From an uncultured Clostridia bacterium (GTDB lineage: Bacteria > Bacillota > Clostridia > Christensenellales > Borkfalkiaceae): 42,157 bases of DNA. Under the pieces are notes generated by a model. It did no database searches and was not told where the DNA came from. It saw only the letters and a program-made list of their open reading frames with translations. Where the stretch lies: assembly GCA_947175485.1 (NCBI GenBank), contig CAMWMZ010000008.1, positions 1-42,157 on the forward strand. The letters run 5' to 3'. Below are positions 22,418 to 30,492 of this stretch, in pieces. The translations under genes and the position numbers were made by a program. Numbering within the stretch: the stretch's first letter is position 1; every line of letters begins with the position of its first letter.

Positions 22418-24769
22418 TTATTTTATTAAGTTATTGCGCATTGCGTTAAGCACGGCGATAAGCATAACGCCGACGTCCGCAACCACGGAAACAATGAGCG
22501 GGAAATCCGCGATGAATATACTCAGAGCCATAATCGCAATTTTTACCGCGAGAGAGCCTATTATATTTTCTATGACGAGCCTGCGCGTGCCCTTTGCTAT
22601 TTTTCTGCCCTTGGGCAAAAGACGGAGATTATCGGAAACGAGAACTATATCGCTTGCCTCGATAGCCGCGTCGGAGCCTACTTTGCCCATTGAAACGGCG
22701 CAATCCGCAACCGTCATAACGGGAGCGTCGTTTATTCCGTCGCCTACGTAAACGAGCTTGCCGCCGTTTTTGAGCGAGGTTGCCTCAGCAAGCTTTTGGT
22801 CTGGCAAAAGCCCAGCTTTAAAGCCGTCAAGCCCGACCTTTTCAGCTATGGCGCGCGCCCTCGCCTCTCCGTCGCCCGTAAGCATTACCGTGCGGGATAT
22901 GCCCGATTTTTTCAAATCTTCAAGCGCCTGCTTTGCGCCGTCTTTTATTTTGTCGTCGATTTCGACAACCCCTATATATTCGCCGCCCAACGCTACGTAA
23001 ACAAGTGTTGAAAGGCTGTTTACCTTATCAAATTTAATATTGTTTTCTTCAAGCAGTTTTGCGTTGCCGCAAAGCAGAATTTTTCCGCCGCAAAGGCATT
23101 TAACGCCTTTACCCGCGACCTCTTCCGCGTTGGTGATTTCCGCGGAGGTTTCAACGTTTTTAAACGCAGCCGCTATCGGGTGGGAAGAATATTTTTCCGC
23201 CGCAGCCGCGAGGGCAAGCGTTTTTTCGTCGGTACAGGAAGTAATTTCAAACGTGCCCTCCGTGAGAGTGCCCGTTTTATCGAACGCGGCGACGGTTGCA
23301 AGAGCGAGCTCGTCTAAGCACGTTGAGCCTTTTACGAGAATACCGAACCTTGCGCATCTGCCGATACCGCCGAAATAAGAGAGAGGCACGGAAATGACGA
23401 GCGCGCAGGGGCAGGAAATTACAAGGAAATTCAAAGCTTTGTAAATCCATTCTTCATAAGTTGCCCAACCGAACAAGCCGTTTACCGCACATATCAGCGT
23501 GGGGACAATACCCGCAACCAACAGCGCCGCGATTACGACCGCCGGAGTGTAATATTTTGCGAACTTGGTTATGAATTTTTCCGGCTTGGATTTTTTTGCC
23601 GTGGAATTTTCCACAAGCTCGAGAATTTTCGCTACCGCGGAATTTTTGTATTCGCGGATAACCTCCGCCTCTATCACGCGCGAAACGTTTATACTGCCGG
23701 AAAGTATTTCTTCCCCCTCCTTTACGTCGCGGGGCAAGGGTTCGCCGTTTAAGCTTTTCATATCGAGCGAGGTTTCGCCCTTGACGATACGGCAGTCTGC
23801 GGGAACCTTTTCCCCCGCCTTTATAAGAATTATATCGCCTACGCGCAATTCGTCGGGGGATATTACGCGTTGAACGCCGTTTTCAAGGAGAGTTGCGGTT
23901 TCGCTTTTCAAATCCATGAGCTTTGTTATCGAGTTACGGGAAGAGCCGACCGCGACAGCCTGCAACAGCTCCCCAAGCTGATACAAGAGCATAACCGCCA
24001 CACCTTCCGCAAAGCCGTCCCCCGCAAAAATACCGAGGAGAATTGCACCGACGGAAGCTATCGTCATTAAAAAGTTTTCATCGAAAATTCTTCCCTTTGC
24101 AATATTTTTAGCCGTATTTATAAGCACGGGATGACCGACCGCAATATACGCGATTGAAAAGAATACGTACGACAATATGCGCAAAGTCAGATTGTTTTCA
24201 CACAGCCCCATTACGTCAAGAACGAAAACGGGGATAAAGAAAACCGCGCCGATTATTATGCAGATAATATCCTTTAAATGCTCTTTGAATACGGACTTTT
24301 TCGCGGGCGCGCCGCTGACTATTTTTACGTCCTCGAAGTGGGTTATTTCGTAAACAGCCTTTTCCCTTGCCTCTGTTGACCGAGAATTTAAAATAACCGT
24401 TAAGTTTACGAAATCCACGGTTGCGGAAACTCCGTCTATTTTATTGAGCTCTTCTTCAAGCTCTCGCGCGCAGTTCGCGCAGCAAAGCCCCGAAATTTTT
24501 ATTTTTTCGCCGCTTCTTTCACCCGATTTTTCACTCGCCGAGGATTGGCTTTGCGCCGCGGGCGTTGCCTCTTCCGCGACCTTTACGTCCTCGAAGTTGT
24601 TACAGCAATGTTTTACCTTTTCAAGAGTTTTTCCGTCGCAGTCAACGATTACCTTTTGAGCCATAAAATCGACCGTGACGCTTTTTACCCCGTCTATTTT
24701 TTCTATTTCTTCTTCAAGCTCGCGCGCGCAGTTCGCGCAGTCAAGCCCGCAAATTTTAAAGTTATTCAT
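22418..24769 (-). CDS. cadA: Cd/Zn/Pb-type P1B ATPase with two HMA domains
   Basis: 783 residues. Two N-terminal heavy-metal domains carry GLDCANCA (8-15) and GLCCANCA (94-101). The ATPase core has the membrane metal site CPC (453-455), the phosphorylation motif DKTGT (497-501), the SHP motif (529-531) and GDGINDAP (676-683). The last membrane helix has VADVGVML, whose Asp is typical of Zn/Cd/Pb exporters (ZntA/CadA class) rather than copper pumps. The actuator loop reads NGEPLP where TGES is usual. It overlaps the ArsR-type regulator by 8 nt. Function: metal efflux across the cytoplasmic membrane, induced when the regulator leaves its operator. Confidence 0.92.
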   Translation of the reverse strand: MNNFKICGLDCANCARELEEEIEKIDGVKSVTVDFMAQKVIVDCDGKTLEKVKHCCNNFEDVKVAEEATPAAQSQSSASEKSGERSGEKIKISGLCCANCARELEEELNKIDGVSATVDFVNLTVILNSRSTEAREKAVYEITHFEDVKIVSGAPAKKSVFKEHLKDIICIIIGAVFFIPVFVLDVMGLCENNLTLRILSYVFFSIAYIAVGHPVLINTAKNIAKGRIFDENFLMTIASVGAILLGIFAGDGFAEGVAVMLLYQLGELLQAVAVGSSRNSITKLMDLKSETATLLENGVQRVISPDELRVGDIILIKAGEKVPADCRIVKGETSLDMKSLNGEPLPRDVKEGEEILSGSINVSRVIEAEVIREYKNSAVAKILELVENSTAKKSKPEKFITKFAKYYTPAVVIAALLVAGIVPTLICAVNGLFGWATYEEWIYKALNFLVISCPCALVISVPLSYFGGIGRCARFGILVKGSTCLDELALATVAAFDKTGTLTEGTFEITSCTDEKTLALAAAAEKYSSHPIAAAFKNVETSAEITNAEEVAGKGVKCLCGGKILLCGNAKLLEENNIKFDKVNSLSTLVYVALGGEYIGVVEIDDKIKDGAKQALEDLKKSGISRTVMLTGDGEARARAIAEKVGLDGFKAGLLPDQKLAEATSLKNGGKLVYVGDGINDAPVMTVADCAVSMGKVGSDAAIEASDIVLVSDNLRLLPKGRKIAKGTRRLVIENIIGSLAVKIAIMALSIFIADFPLIVSVVADVGVMLIAVLNAMRNNLIK

Positions 24770-25115
24770 TGCAGTTCAAATGCTCCTTTGAAAGCTCTAT
24801 CATAGCCATTATGTGCCCGTCTGAAACAGAATACAGAATTTTTTTGCCGTCTCTGCGGCTTTTTACTATTTTGTTGTCTTTCAGTGTTTTGAGCTGGTGG
24901 GAAACGGCGCTCTGGTTGCCGCCGACAGCCTCGGCAATATGGTCTACGCAAAGCTCGCCGCCTTCAAGCGCCAAAAGTATTTTAAGACGCGACGGTTCGG
25001 ATATGGCTTTAAATCTTGCCGACATTTCTTCTATATTTTCTTCCGAAGGCATTGCCGCGAGCGCGGATTTTATCCTTGACTTGTGCAGCTCTTCCTCTTT
25101 GCAGATATTATTCAT
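24762..25115 (-). CDS. ArsR/SmtB-family metal sensor repressor
   Basis: 117 residues, a winged-helix repressor. The recognition region is NQSAVSHQLKTLKDNKIVKSRRDGK. The C-terminal helix carries a metal site of the alpha-5 type used by SmtB and CzrA, Asp-x-His then His and a fourth ligand: here D-G-H, His 11 residues after the first His, then Cys three residues later (HLNC), giving Asp-His-His-Cys instead of the usual fourth His or Glu. The alternative alpha-3 site (ELCVCD in CadC) reads ELCVDH, so it keeps one Cys. It is the first gene of the operon with the efflux ATPase. Zn or Cd sensing is inferred. Confidence 0.92.
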   Translation of the reverse strand: MNNICKEEELHKSRIKSALAAMPSEENIEEMSARFKAISEPSRLKILLALEGGELCVDHIAEAVGGNQSAVSHQLKTLKDNKIVKSRRDGKKILYSVSDGHIMAMIELSKEHLNCNE

Positions 25116-25139
25116 ATTTCACCTTTATTATATGTATTT

Positions 25140-25159
25140 ATATGAACGTTTATTCATAT
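25140..25159. promoter_or_regulatory. ArsR/SmtB-type operator
   Basis: Perfect inverted repeat ATATGAA-6-TTCATAT (25140-25159), a strong match to the known SmtB/CzrA operator core TGAA-6-TTCA. It lies just downstream of the -10 box, around the expected transcription start. Confidence 0.88.
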
Positions 25160-25168
25160 GATAATAAC

Positions 25169-25197
25169 ATAATAGTATTTATAGGTTAATTTGTCAA
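25169..25197 (-). promoter_or_regulatory. Promoter of the arsR-P-ATPase operon
   Basis: TTGACA (25192-25197), 17-nt spacer and TATTAT (25169-25174) on the minus strand. The -35 overlaps the first five bases of the first 69-bp repeat copy. Confidence 0.85.
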
Positions 25198-25411
25198 GCG
25201 TTTTTATGATTTATTTTTTAAGGTTTTTATTATAGCCTTGGCCGAAAAACGCTTGCGGTACGTCAAGTGTTTTATGATTTGTTTTTTAACTTTTTTATAA
25301 CAGGCTTGGTTGAAAAAACGCTTGCGGTACGTCAAGTGTTTTTATGATTTGTTTTTTAAGGTTTTTATAACAGGCTTGGTTGAAAAACGCTTGCGGTACG
25401 TCAAGTGTTTC
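25193..25411. repeat. Three 69-bp tandem repeats plus a partial fourth
   Basis: GTCAAG recurs at 25193, 25262, 25331 and 25400, exactly 69 bp apart. Copies 2 and 3 are nearly identical; copy 1 is more diverged. Each junction has ACGCTTG and CAAGTGT (or close variants) around CGGTACGT, a stem-loop with T or A runs outside, so each unit carries a terminator-like hairpin. There are no unrelated spacers between copies, so this is not a CRISPR array. Confidence 0.85.
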
Positions 25412-25425
25412 AGGTTTATAATATG

Positions 25426-25456
25426 AAAAAAGCGCGGGCAGATTTGCCCGCGCTTT
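25426..25456 (-). terminator. Terminator of the 25469-27865 gene
   Basis: A 12-bp GC-rich stem (25429-25440 with 25445-25456), 4-nt loop and a T-run on the minus strand, 13 nt past the stop codon. Confidence 0.92.
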
Positions 25457-25468
25457 AAAGCGATTCAA

Positions 25469-27865
25469 TTAATCTATTGTTTTTTTGGATTTCTTTTTGG
25501 GTTTTGCGCTTTCGATTTCGTCTAAATCGCCCTTGTTTTTGGGTTTGATTACAAGCAACAGAACTATACCGACAAGCGAAGCGCCCGCTATACTCAAAAG
25601 AACGATTGACGCGACGTTATCCTGAACCCACGTATCTTCACCCTTTAAGGCTTTAACCTGGGGAGCGGAAGCAATTCCCATATACGCGGTTTTTTCAGCC
25701 GCTCCGCCCTCTGTGCCAACAACCTTACATTCTATAAGATAGAACGCGTTTGCGTGCTGAGGCTTGAAGCTGGGGGAGGAGTTATTCCACTCGTATTCGT
25801 GATAAATTTCGTATTCTTCGTCTTCTTCTTTGAGCTCGGACGAGGCATAAATGTAAGTGAGATACTTACGCATGCTTTCGTCCTTCAAAAGCGTATCTTT
25901 TTTAGCCATAAACTCGTCGTAAGTCATAGCCGTGCCTTTATCGTTATAATAAAGCTCGTTTTCGAAACGGTAAAGCCTGTATGAAGAATTATAGGAAACT
26001 CCGTTTATTTCAAACGCGTCGGGCGTATAGGTGCTGCCGACGTACGCAGTATCCTGCTCTTTGGGCTCTTCTATGGAGATTTCGGAAGCCTTTACTTCAA
26101 AATCGAACCAGGGGAGATAAGCTTTCAAGCCCTCGTAATCGCCCTCGTTGCCATACATATTCCAGATATCGCTTGTTTTGAACTCTTTCTTTTCGCCGTC
26201 TTTGTAATAATACATATCGTTGGCGGCGGTGTCGTTTGCAAATATCGTAAACCTGTATTTGCCCGCTTTATTGAGTGGAATAGCAAGCGAATTATAAGCT
26301 TTGTTGCTTTCCTGCGAGTTGTTTCCGTTGGTGTAATATACGGCAAAGCTCAAATCTTCGTATCTGGTGGAATTATCCTTTATGAGGTTTTCAACCGAGG
26401 GAAGATAGAAGTAGTTTTTACTGCCCGCCTTTAAATCCTTTGCCGCTTCGTCTACCTTTGCCTGATACTCTTCAAGCAAAGCCTGCCAGTCCGCGTCGTT
26501 TGCGGGGTCTGCATCCTGCGTGCCATCGGTATATGCGTAGGTTGCGCCGATTTTATCGGTTGCAACCGCAAAATACTTGTTGCCGTTGACGGTTACGAGA
26601 TTTTTCGCATCAGAGTACCAGTCAAGCATAACGTAATCGGACATACCGCCGGTAGAGGTTGTGTCGGTAAGCTTTAAAAGGACTTTGACCGCCGCTTTGA
26701 CCTGCATATTATCGTCGAAAACCGCCGTATCGTAATCAGCGGCTTTGGGCTGATAGTGCCCGACGTGGGGAATCATTTTCTGATCGTCGCTGTCCGTTAC
26801 CACGCGGAACAAGCCTTCTTTTGAATATTCTTCCGCATCGAAATCCGCGTTATCCGCCTGCTCTTTCGTGAGCATGAAATAGGAGGTTTCGAGGCTGGGC
26901 GACGAGGTTATAACGTCTATTACGGTGTAATTGAAGGTTATTTCCTTTTCATAACCGATGAAGGGAACGGCTTTATCGAGGCAAAGCACGGGGGGAGTGT
27001 TGTCCGTTACGGTGCCGCCGGTGCGGTGCCCTTCGTCTTCACGAGTGTTTTCAAGAACGAACGACTGACCGTTGAGGTTGTAGATTGCCATTCTTGCAAA
27101 GCCCGAGGCTTCGGGATTGTTTTCGTCCTCTTCTTCAAATACGGCAGCGAACGAAAGGGGCGTTACGGGGTTAGTCGTGGACGACGAATATCTTGAATAA
27201 GTTCCGCCGACGTTGACGAATTTGCCCGTTGCTTCTCCTTCGTTTATAACCACGCGGTATTCTCCGCCGTTACAATCGGTTTTATCGAGCGAAATTTTAA
27301 TGTGGTCGGGGTCGATTGCGGTTGCATCGTTTTTGGTAAGCTCTGCGTCTTTATCGTCGGTTATGAGAACGTTGAGCTTTTCTCCGCTTTCGCTAGGATA
27401 AAAGACGATATAGTTCGTGCTTTTATTATCTTTTGTCTGGGTGTATTGCTGGCTTTCGAACGTGAGAACGAACTTTTTGAAGTTAACTTTATTATTTGCG
27501 CCGAGCTCGAAGCCTATTTCTGCGTTCAAAAAGCCCTCTTTGCCGATAAGCTCGGGGTTTTTGTTTTCTTCGGTGGGTTTTTCGCCGTCGTTGTAATACC
27601 AGTTGAACGCTAAATTCTTTCTGAAATTGACGGAATCTTTATCCGATTTCAGAACGAACATAGTGTAGTAATCGAGGTCTTCCCCCTCTCCGTCGGCGTG
27701 CGCCCAGATTTCCGCGTTGCCGGAGGTTAAAAACACGCTGGAACCGGATATGGTTACAGACCTGTCCGCTTTTGCAACAATGAGCCCGAAAGCAGTTGCA
27801 AGGGAGATTACAAGCGCCGCCGCAAGAGCGGCTATTGAAAGCAGTTTTATTTTTAAAGACTTCAT
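25469..27865 (-). CDS. Large exported membrane-anchored protein, unknown
   Basis: 798 residues. An N-terminal hydrophobic stretch (about 8-31) is a signal peptide. Near the C-terminus there is one membrane helix (VASIVLLSIAGASLVGIVLL, about 750-775) followed by a Lys-rich cytoplasmic tail ending KPKKKSKKTID, so most of the protein lies outside the cell, held by a single anchor. The ectodomain is acidic, Tyr/Asn/Asp-rich and looks beta-rich, with sections like Ig-type or cadherin-type surface proteins (VTDNTPPVLCLDKAVPFIG begins one); I recognise no catalytic motif. No LPXTG sorting signal is seen. The upstream region has only GGGA as a ribosome site. It has its own promoter and terminator. 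Confidence 0.85.
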   Translation of the reverse strand: MKSLKIKLLSIAALAAALVISLATAFGLIVAKADRSVTISGSSVFLTSGNAEIWAHADGEGEDLDYYTMFVLKSDKDSVNFRKNLAFNWYYNDGEKPTEENKNPELIGKEGFLNAEIGFELGANNKVNFKKFVLTFESQQYTQTKDNKSTNYIVFYPSESGEKLNVLITDDKDAELTKNDATAIDPDHIKISLDKTDCNGGEYRVVINEGEATGKFVNVGGTYSRYSSSTTNPVTPLSFAAVFEEEDENNPEASGFARMAIYNLNGQSFVLENTREDEGHRTGGTVTDNTPPVLCLDKAVPFIGYEKEITFNYTVIDVITSSPSLETSYFMLTKEQADNADFDAEEYSKEGLFRVVTDSDDQKMIPHVGHYQPKAADYDTAVFDDNMQVKAAVKVLLKLTDTTSTGGMSDYVMLDWYSDAKNLVTVNGNKYFAVATDKIGATYAYTDGTQDADPANDADWQALLEEYQAKVDEAAKDLKAGSKNYFYLPSVENLIKDNSTRYEDLSFAVYYTNGNNSQESNKAYNSLAIPLNKAGKYRFTIFANDTAANDMYYYKDGEKKEFKTSDIWNMYGNEGDYEGLKAYLPWFDFEVKASEISIEEPKEQDTAYVGSTYTPDAFEINGVSYNSSYRLYRFENELYYNDKGTAMTYDEFMAKKDTLLKDESMRKYLTYIYASSELKEEDEEYEIYHEYEWNNSSPSFKPQHANAFYLIECKVVGTEGGAAEKTAYMGIASAPQVKALKGEDTWVQDNVASIVLLSIAGASLVGIVLLLVIKPKNKGDLDEIESAKPKKKSKKTID

Positions 27866-27941
27866 ATATTATCCCGTGTGCGCCGAAAGCGCATAAAACA
27901 TGATTGTAAAAAATTTCAATTACAGATAATTGTACCTATTC

Positions 27942-27970
27942 ATTTTACAATAATAATAATAGGTTGTCAA
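27942..27970 (-). promoter_or_regulatory. Promoter of the large surface protein gene
   Basis: TTGACA (27965-27970), 17-nt spacer and TAAAAT (27942-27947) on the minus strand, giving a leader of about 70 nt. I see no gene in the rest of 27866-28126. Confidence 0.78.
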
Positions 27971-28126
27971 ACAGTTTTAGCCGCGCAAGGGAGGTTTTTT
28001 GGATTGTATAAAACGCAAGATTAAACCCGCAAGGAAAAACGCGCGGTTTGTTCTTGACGTTTACGGAATTTTTCAGATTGTTGTGTTTACGTTCGCCGAC
28101 GCAAGTTTTCAAAAGCAGAAAGACGC

Positions 28127-28158
28127 AAAAAAACGGCGGAGCGCTTCCGCTCCGCCGT
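28127..28158 (-). terminator. Terminator of the lipoprotein gene
   Basis: An 11-bp GC stem (28133-28143 with 28148-28158), 4-nt loop and seven T residues on the minus strand, just after the stop codon at 28177. Confidence 0.94.
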
Positions 28159-28176
28159 CAGGATTTATCAGTTTGA

Positions 28177-30036
28177 TTACGCGTTCGGCATAGGAGTGCT
28201 TGCCGTTCCCGCAAGTATTCCCGCAACCGTGTTGGAGTAATAAAGATAAGTTTTGCTGAAGCTAACCGTGCCGATATAGTCGCCGTCTACATGAAAACGG
28301 TAATCCGTGCCGAGGTCGTGGTAAACCAAAGAAAACGAACCTCCGTTTTCAGCGTCTTCTATAAAGCACTCGTTAAACTCTCCGTAATTAGTGAATACGA
28401 GAACTTCTTCTCCGTTCTTTACCGTTATTCCGAGGAAATCTCCGTCTTCTCCGACGTTGCTAATAATCGTAAGGGTTAAACCGTTATCGAGTATGAGGTT
28501 TTGAGCTTCGCTGACATAAATTTCTTCCTCTTCAACGGTTTTTGCGCCGTTTATGTTTGCAAGAGAAACGGAAGCTTCATATTTTACGGCGCCCTGCACG
28601 TTGACGACCGCAACGCTTTCATACCATTCGGAAGCCGAAAGCAAACGGCCTTCTGTATTGGTTACTTTTGCGGTGACGTTCTGACCGGTGATTTTATTTC
28701 CGTCCAACGTATAGACGATTTTGAGGTTTTCAATCTTGTTTTCGGAAACGAAAGTAACTTCGGACCCTGCCGCCGCGGGAGAAACGCCGCCTCCGCCGAT
28801 AGAAGGGCCGTTATTTTCCTCCGACGTAGTTTCGATAGTGACGGAGGTATCGGTGATATTTTGTGAAAGCGCTTCTATTGTAGCTTTAATTTCACCGAGC
28901 TGAGCCTTGAACTGCGCTTCGGTTACGCCGCCCATACCGAGAACAAAGCCCAAAGTAAGTTTATCTAAAGTTTTATTGAAAGCGATTTGCGTTGTGCCCG
29001 TCATTTCTTTAATCATATCGTTTATGACGTTGATAAGCTCCTGCGAGCTGATTACCCTGACGAGATAATCGTAGGCGGTTTCTTTTGCGGCGGGCTGTAA
29101 CAGAACTTTATCGGCAAGCTCTTTCATCATTGCGTACATTGCCGCGGTCTGCTGGTCGGAGCCCTCGGGAGCGACGAGATTATCCTTGATTGCCTTTATA
29201 AGCTCTGCGGGGGTAACAAGGTTTACGAATGGCGTAAGCACACCTTTTAAAGTTTTATTGTTGATGATTTCGCCGACGGTTGTTTCAAAAGAAATTCCGT
29301 TGACGAATTCTTTTAAGGCTTTAACCGCGTTGAAAACCGCTTTGTTCAAATCTACGGTCGCCTTGCCGCCCTCCACCGTTAAAGCGCCGAACGCGTCGGC
29401 AAGAGCCATAACGGTATAGCTTTCCATGGCGAGAACGCCCTCTATTGCCGCGCCGACCTCTTCTTCTAAATTAACGCTGCCCAAAATACCGTCAAGAGCG
29501 CCCGATATTTCTTCCGTTCCCTCTCCGTCTTCGGGGAATTCCATAAAATCTTTAAGCGCGCCGAGATATAAAAGCTCTGACTTGGAATAATCGGTGATAG
29601 CTTCTTCGAGTTCGTCTGAAACGAAAAGCTTGCCCGAACGCATAAACGCATACATATAAGACGTTTCGGCGCTTTCTTCCGCGCCGCTTTCAAACACGCT
29701 GACGTCCAAATCGCCGCTTTCAAGGTTGGCTTTGACGTTTACCGCCGTATCTAAAACATATTTTTCGCTTTTTTCTTCGATTACGGTTGTTTTTTTACCG
29801 TTTTCATAATTGTAATAATCATCCGCGGTGTTCACGGTGACGCTGAAATCCGCACCTAAAGCTTTTATTTCCTGTTCGAGCGCGCCGTTTATAAGCGCCG
29901 CGTGTTCGCCGCTGACGCCGGTTATACCTTCGTCTCCGCCGTTGCCGTCATCGGGATTGCACGCCGTAAAAGCAAAAACCGAACAGCCCATTACCGCCGC
30001 CACTCCGAGCGCGGAAAGTTTTTTAAAGTTTTTCAT
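28177..30036 (-). CDS. Large lipoprotein, function unknown
   Basis: 619 residues with a signal peptide ending in the lipobox FTAC (lipid Cys about residue 26), followed by an Asp/Gly-rich spacer, so a surface lipoprotein. Residues about 45-400 look mainly helical (runs such as DGILGSVNLEEEVGAAIEGV and AMYAMMKELADKVL). A Gly/Pro linker (PSIGGGGVSPAAAG) then leads to a beta-rich C-terminal part. Overall layout recalls large ligand-binding or adhesin lipoproteins, but I recognise no family motif. AAGGAG precedes the ATG. It has its own promoter, a two-hairpin leader and a strong terminator. Confidence 0.87.
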   Translation of the reverse strand: MKNFKKLSALGVAAVMGCSVFAFTACNPDDGNGGDEGITGVSGEHAALINGALEQEIKALGADFSVTVNTADDYYNYENGKKTTVIEEKSEKYVLDTAVNVKANLESGDLDVSVFESGAEESAETSYMYAFMRSGKLFVSDELEEAITDYSKSELLYLGALKDFMEFPEDGEGTEEISGALDGILGSVNLEEEVGAAIEGVLAMESYTVMALADAFGALTVEGGKATVDLNKAVFNAVKALKEFVNGISFETTVGEIINNKTLKGVLTPFVNLVTPAELIKAIKDNLVAPEGSDQQTAAMYAMMKELADKVLLQPAAKETAYDYLVRVISSQELINVINDMIKEMTGTTQIAFNKTLDKLTLGFVLGMGGVTEAQFKAQLGEIKATIEALSQNITDTSVTIETTSEENNGPSIGGGGVSPAAAGSEVTFVSENKIENLKIVYTLDGNKITGQNVTAKVTNTEGRLLSASEWYESVAVVNVQGAVKYEASVSLANINGAKTVEEEEIYVSEAQNLILDNGLTLTIISNVGEDGDFLGITVKNGEEVLVFTNYGEFNECFIEDAENGGSFSLVYHDLGTDYRFHVDGDYIGTVSFSKTYLYYSNTVAGILAGTASTPMPNA

Positions 30037-30069
30037 ATAATCTCCTTTCAGCCGAATAAAGGAGCGTTG

Positions 30070-30107
30070 TTTGCGCGTTTATAACGCGCAAACGGGGTGC
30101 CCCGTTT
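30070..30107 (-). promoter_or_regulatory. Twin hairpins in the lipoprotein leader
   Basis: Two perfect hairpins sharing three bases: TTTGCGCGTT/AACGCGCAAA (30070-30092) and AAACGGGG/CCCCGTTT (30090-30107). They lie in the 5' leader of the lipoprotein gene and resemble in layout the pair at 22287-22324. Confidence 0.6.
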
Positions 30108-30132
30108 GTTTCGGAATGATTTTTACCATATT

Positions 30133-30161
30133 ATTATATTATAAATGCGGTAAAAAGTCAA
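30133..30161 (-). promoter_or_regulatory. Promoter of the lipoprotein gene
   Basis: TTGACT (30156-30161), 17-nt spacer and TATAAT (30133-30138) on the minus strand. The spacer contains ACCGCATTTA, also in the sigma-operon promoter at 1900-1928, with the same orientation and placement within one base. Confidence 0.8.
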
Positions 30162-30207
30162 ATAATCAAAAAAAATTCTTTACTTTGCCGCCGAAACGTG
30201 TTATCAT

Positions 30208-30385
30208 AAACAGGCAAATCAGAGGAGCGGACGGGCAAAAGTAGCCGCGGCTTAGGAATTTAAAGGGAATTCCGTTTGAGACCGCGGTAAAAGGGCGCCT
30301 CCGCCGAGGTGCGGTTTTCCTTGACGCCGCGCCGGGCGCACGGGTTAAGACCTTTGCGACTGTCACTTTAAGTGTTGCGCTGTTT
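30208..30385 (+). promoter_or_regulatory. Lysine riboswitch (L box) aptamer
   Basis: Conserved L-box elements occur in order: AGAGGAGCG (30221-30229), AGTA (30240-30243), AAAAGGG (30289-30295 region), CCGCCGAGG (30301-30309), GCGCACGG (30337-30344 region) and GACTGTC (30358-30364). Helix P1 pairs AAACAGGCAA (30208-30217) with TTGCGCTGTTT (30375-30385) with one bulged G, and CACTT/AAGTG forms the short last hairpin. It precedes asd-dapA-dapB, the genes expected of a lysine-sensing leader. The promoter is not certain. Confidence 0.88.
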
Positions 30386-30391
30386 GCTTTC

Positions 30392-30420
30392 AGGGCAGCG
30401 TAAGGCTGTCTTTTATTTTA
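30392..30420 (+). terminator. Riboswitch attenuator (terminator/antiterminator)
   Basis: The terminator stem pairs AGGGCAGC (30392-30399) with GCTGTCTT (30405-30412, with G-U pairs) and is followed by TTTTATTTTA. The competing antiterminator pairs CGCTG of the P1 3' strand (30378-30382) with CAGCG (30396-30400). Lysine binding locks P1, frees the terminator and should stop transcription; low lysine allows read-through. Confidence 0.82.
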
Positions 30421-30492
30421 TACTCGGCAATATTTTAAAAAACCGCGTGCGCCAGATACGATACGGCGCACAGCCGAACAAAAGGAGATTTT

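Noticed and set aside
25193-25411. CRISPR-like array
   Set aside because: The units are contiguous 69-bp tandem repeats with no unique spacers and no cas genes nearby.
27999-28193. Plus-strand ORF of 64 codons, basic
   Set aside because: It has no clear ribosome site, covers the minus-strand promoter region and the terminator of the lipoprotein gene, and resembles no protein.
30179-30207. Promoter TTTACT-17-TATCAT ahead of the lysine riboswitch
   Set aside because: Transcription would start near 30213, inside the 5' strand of helix P1, truncating the aptamer stem. A weaker alternative at 30106-30134 is possible, so the start is left open.
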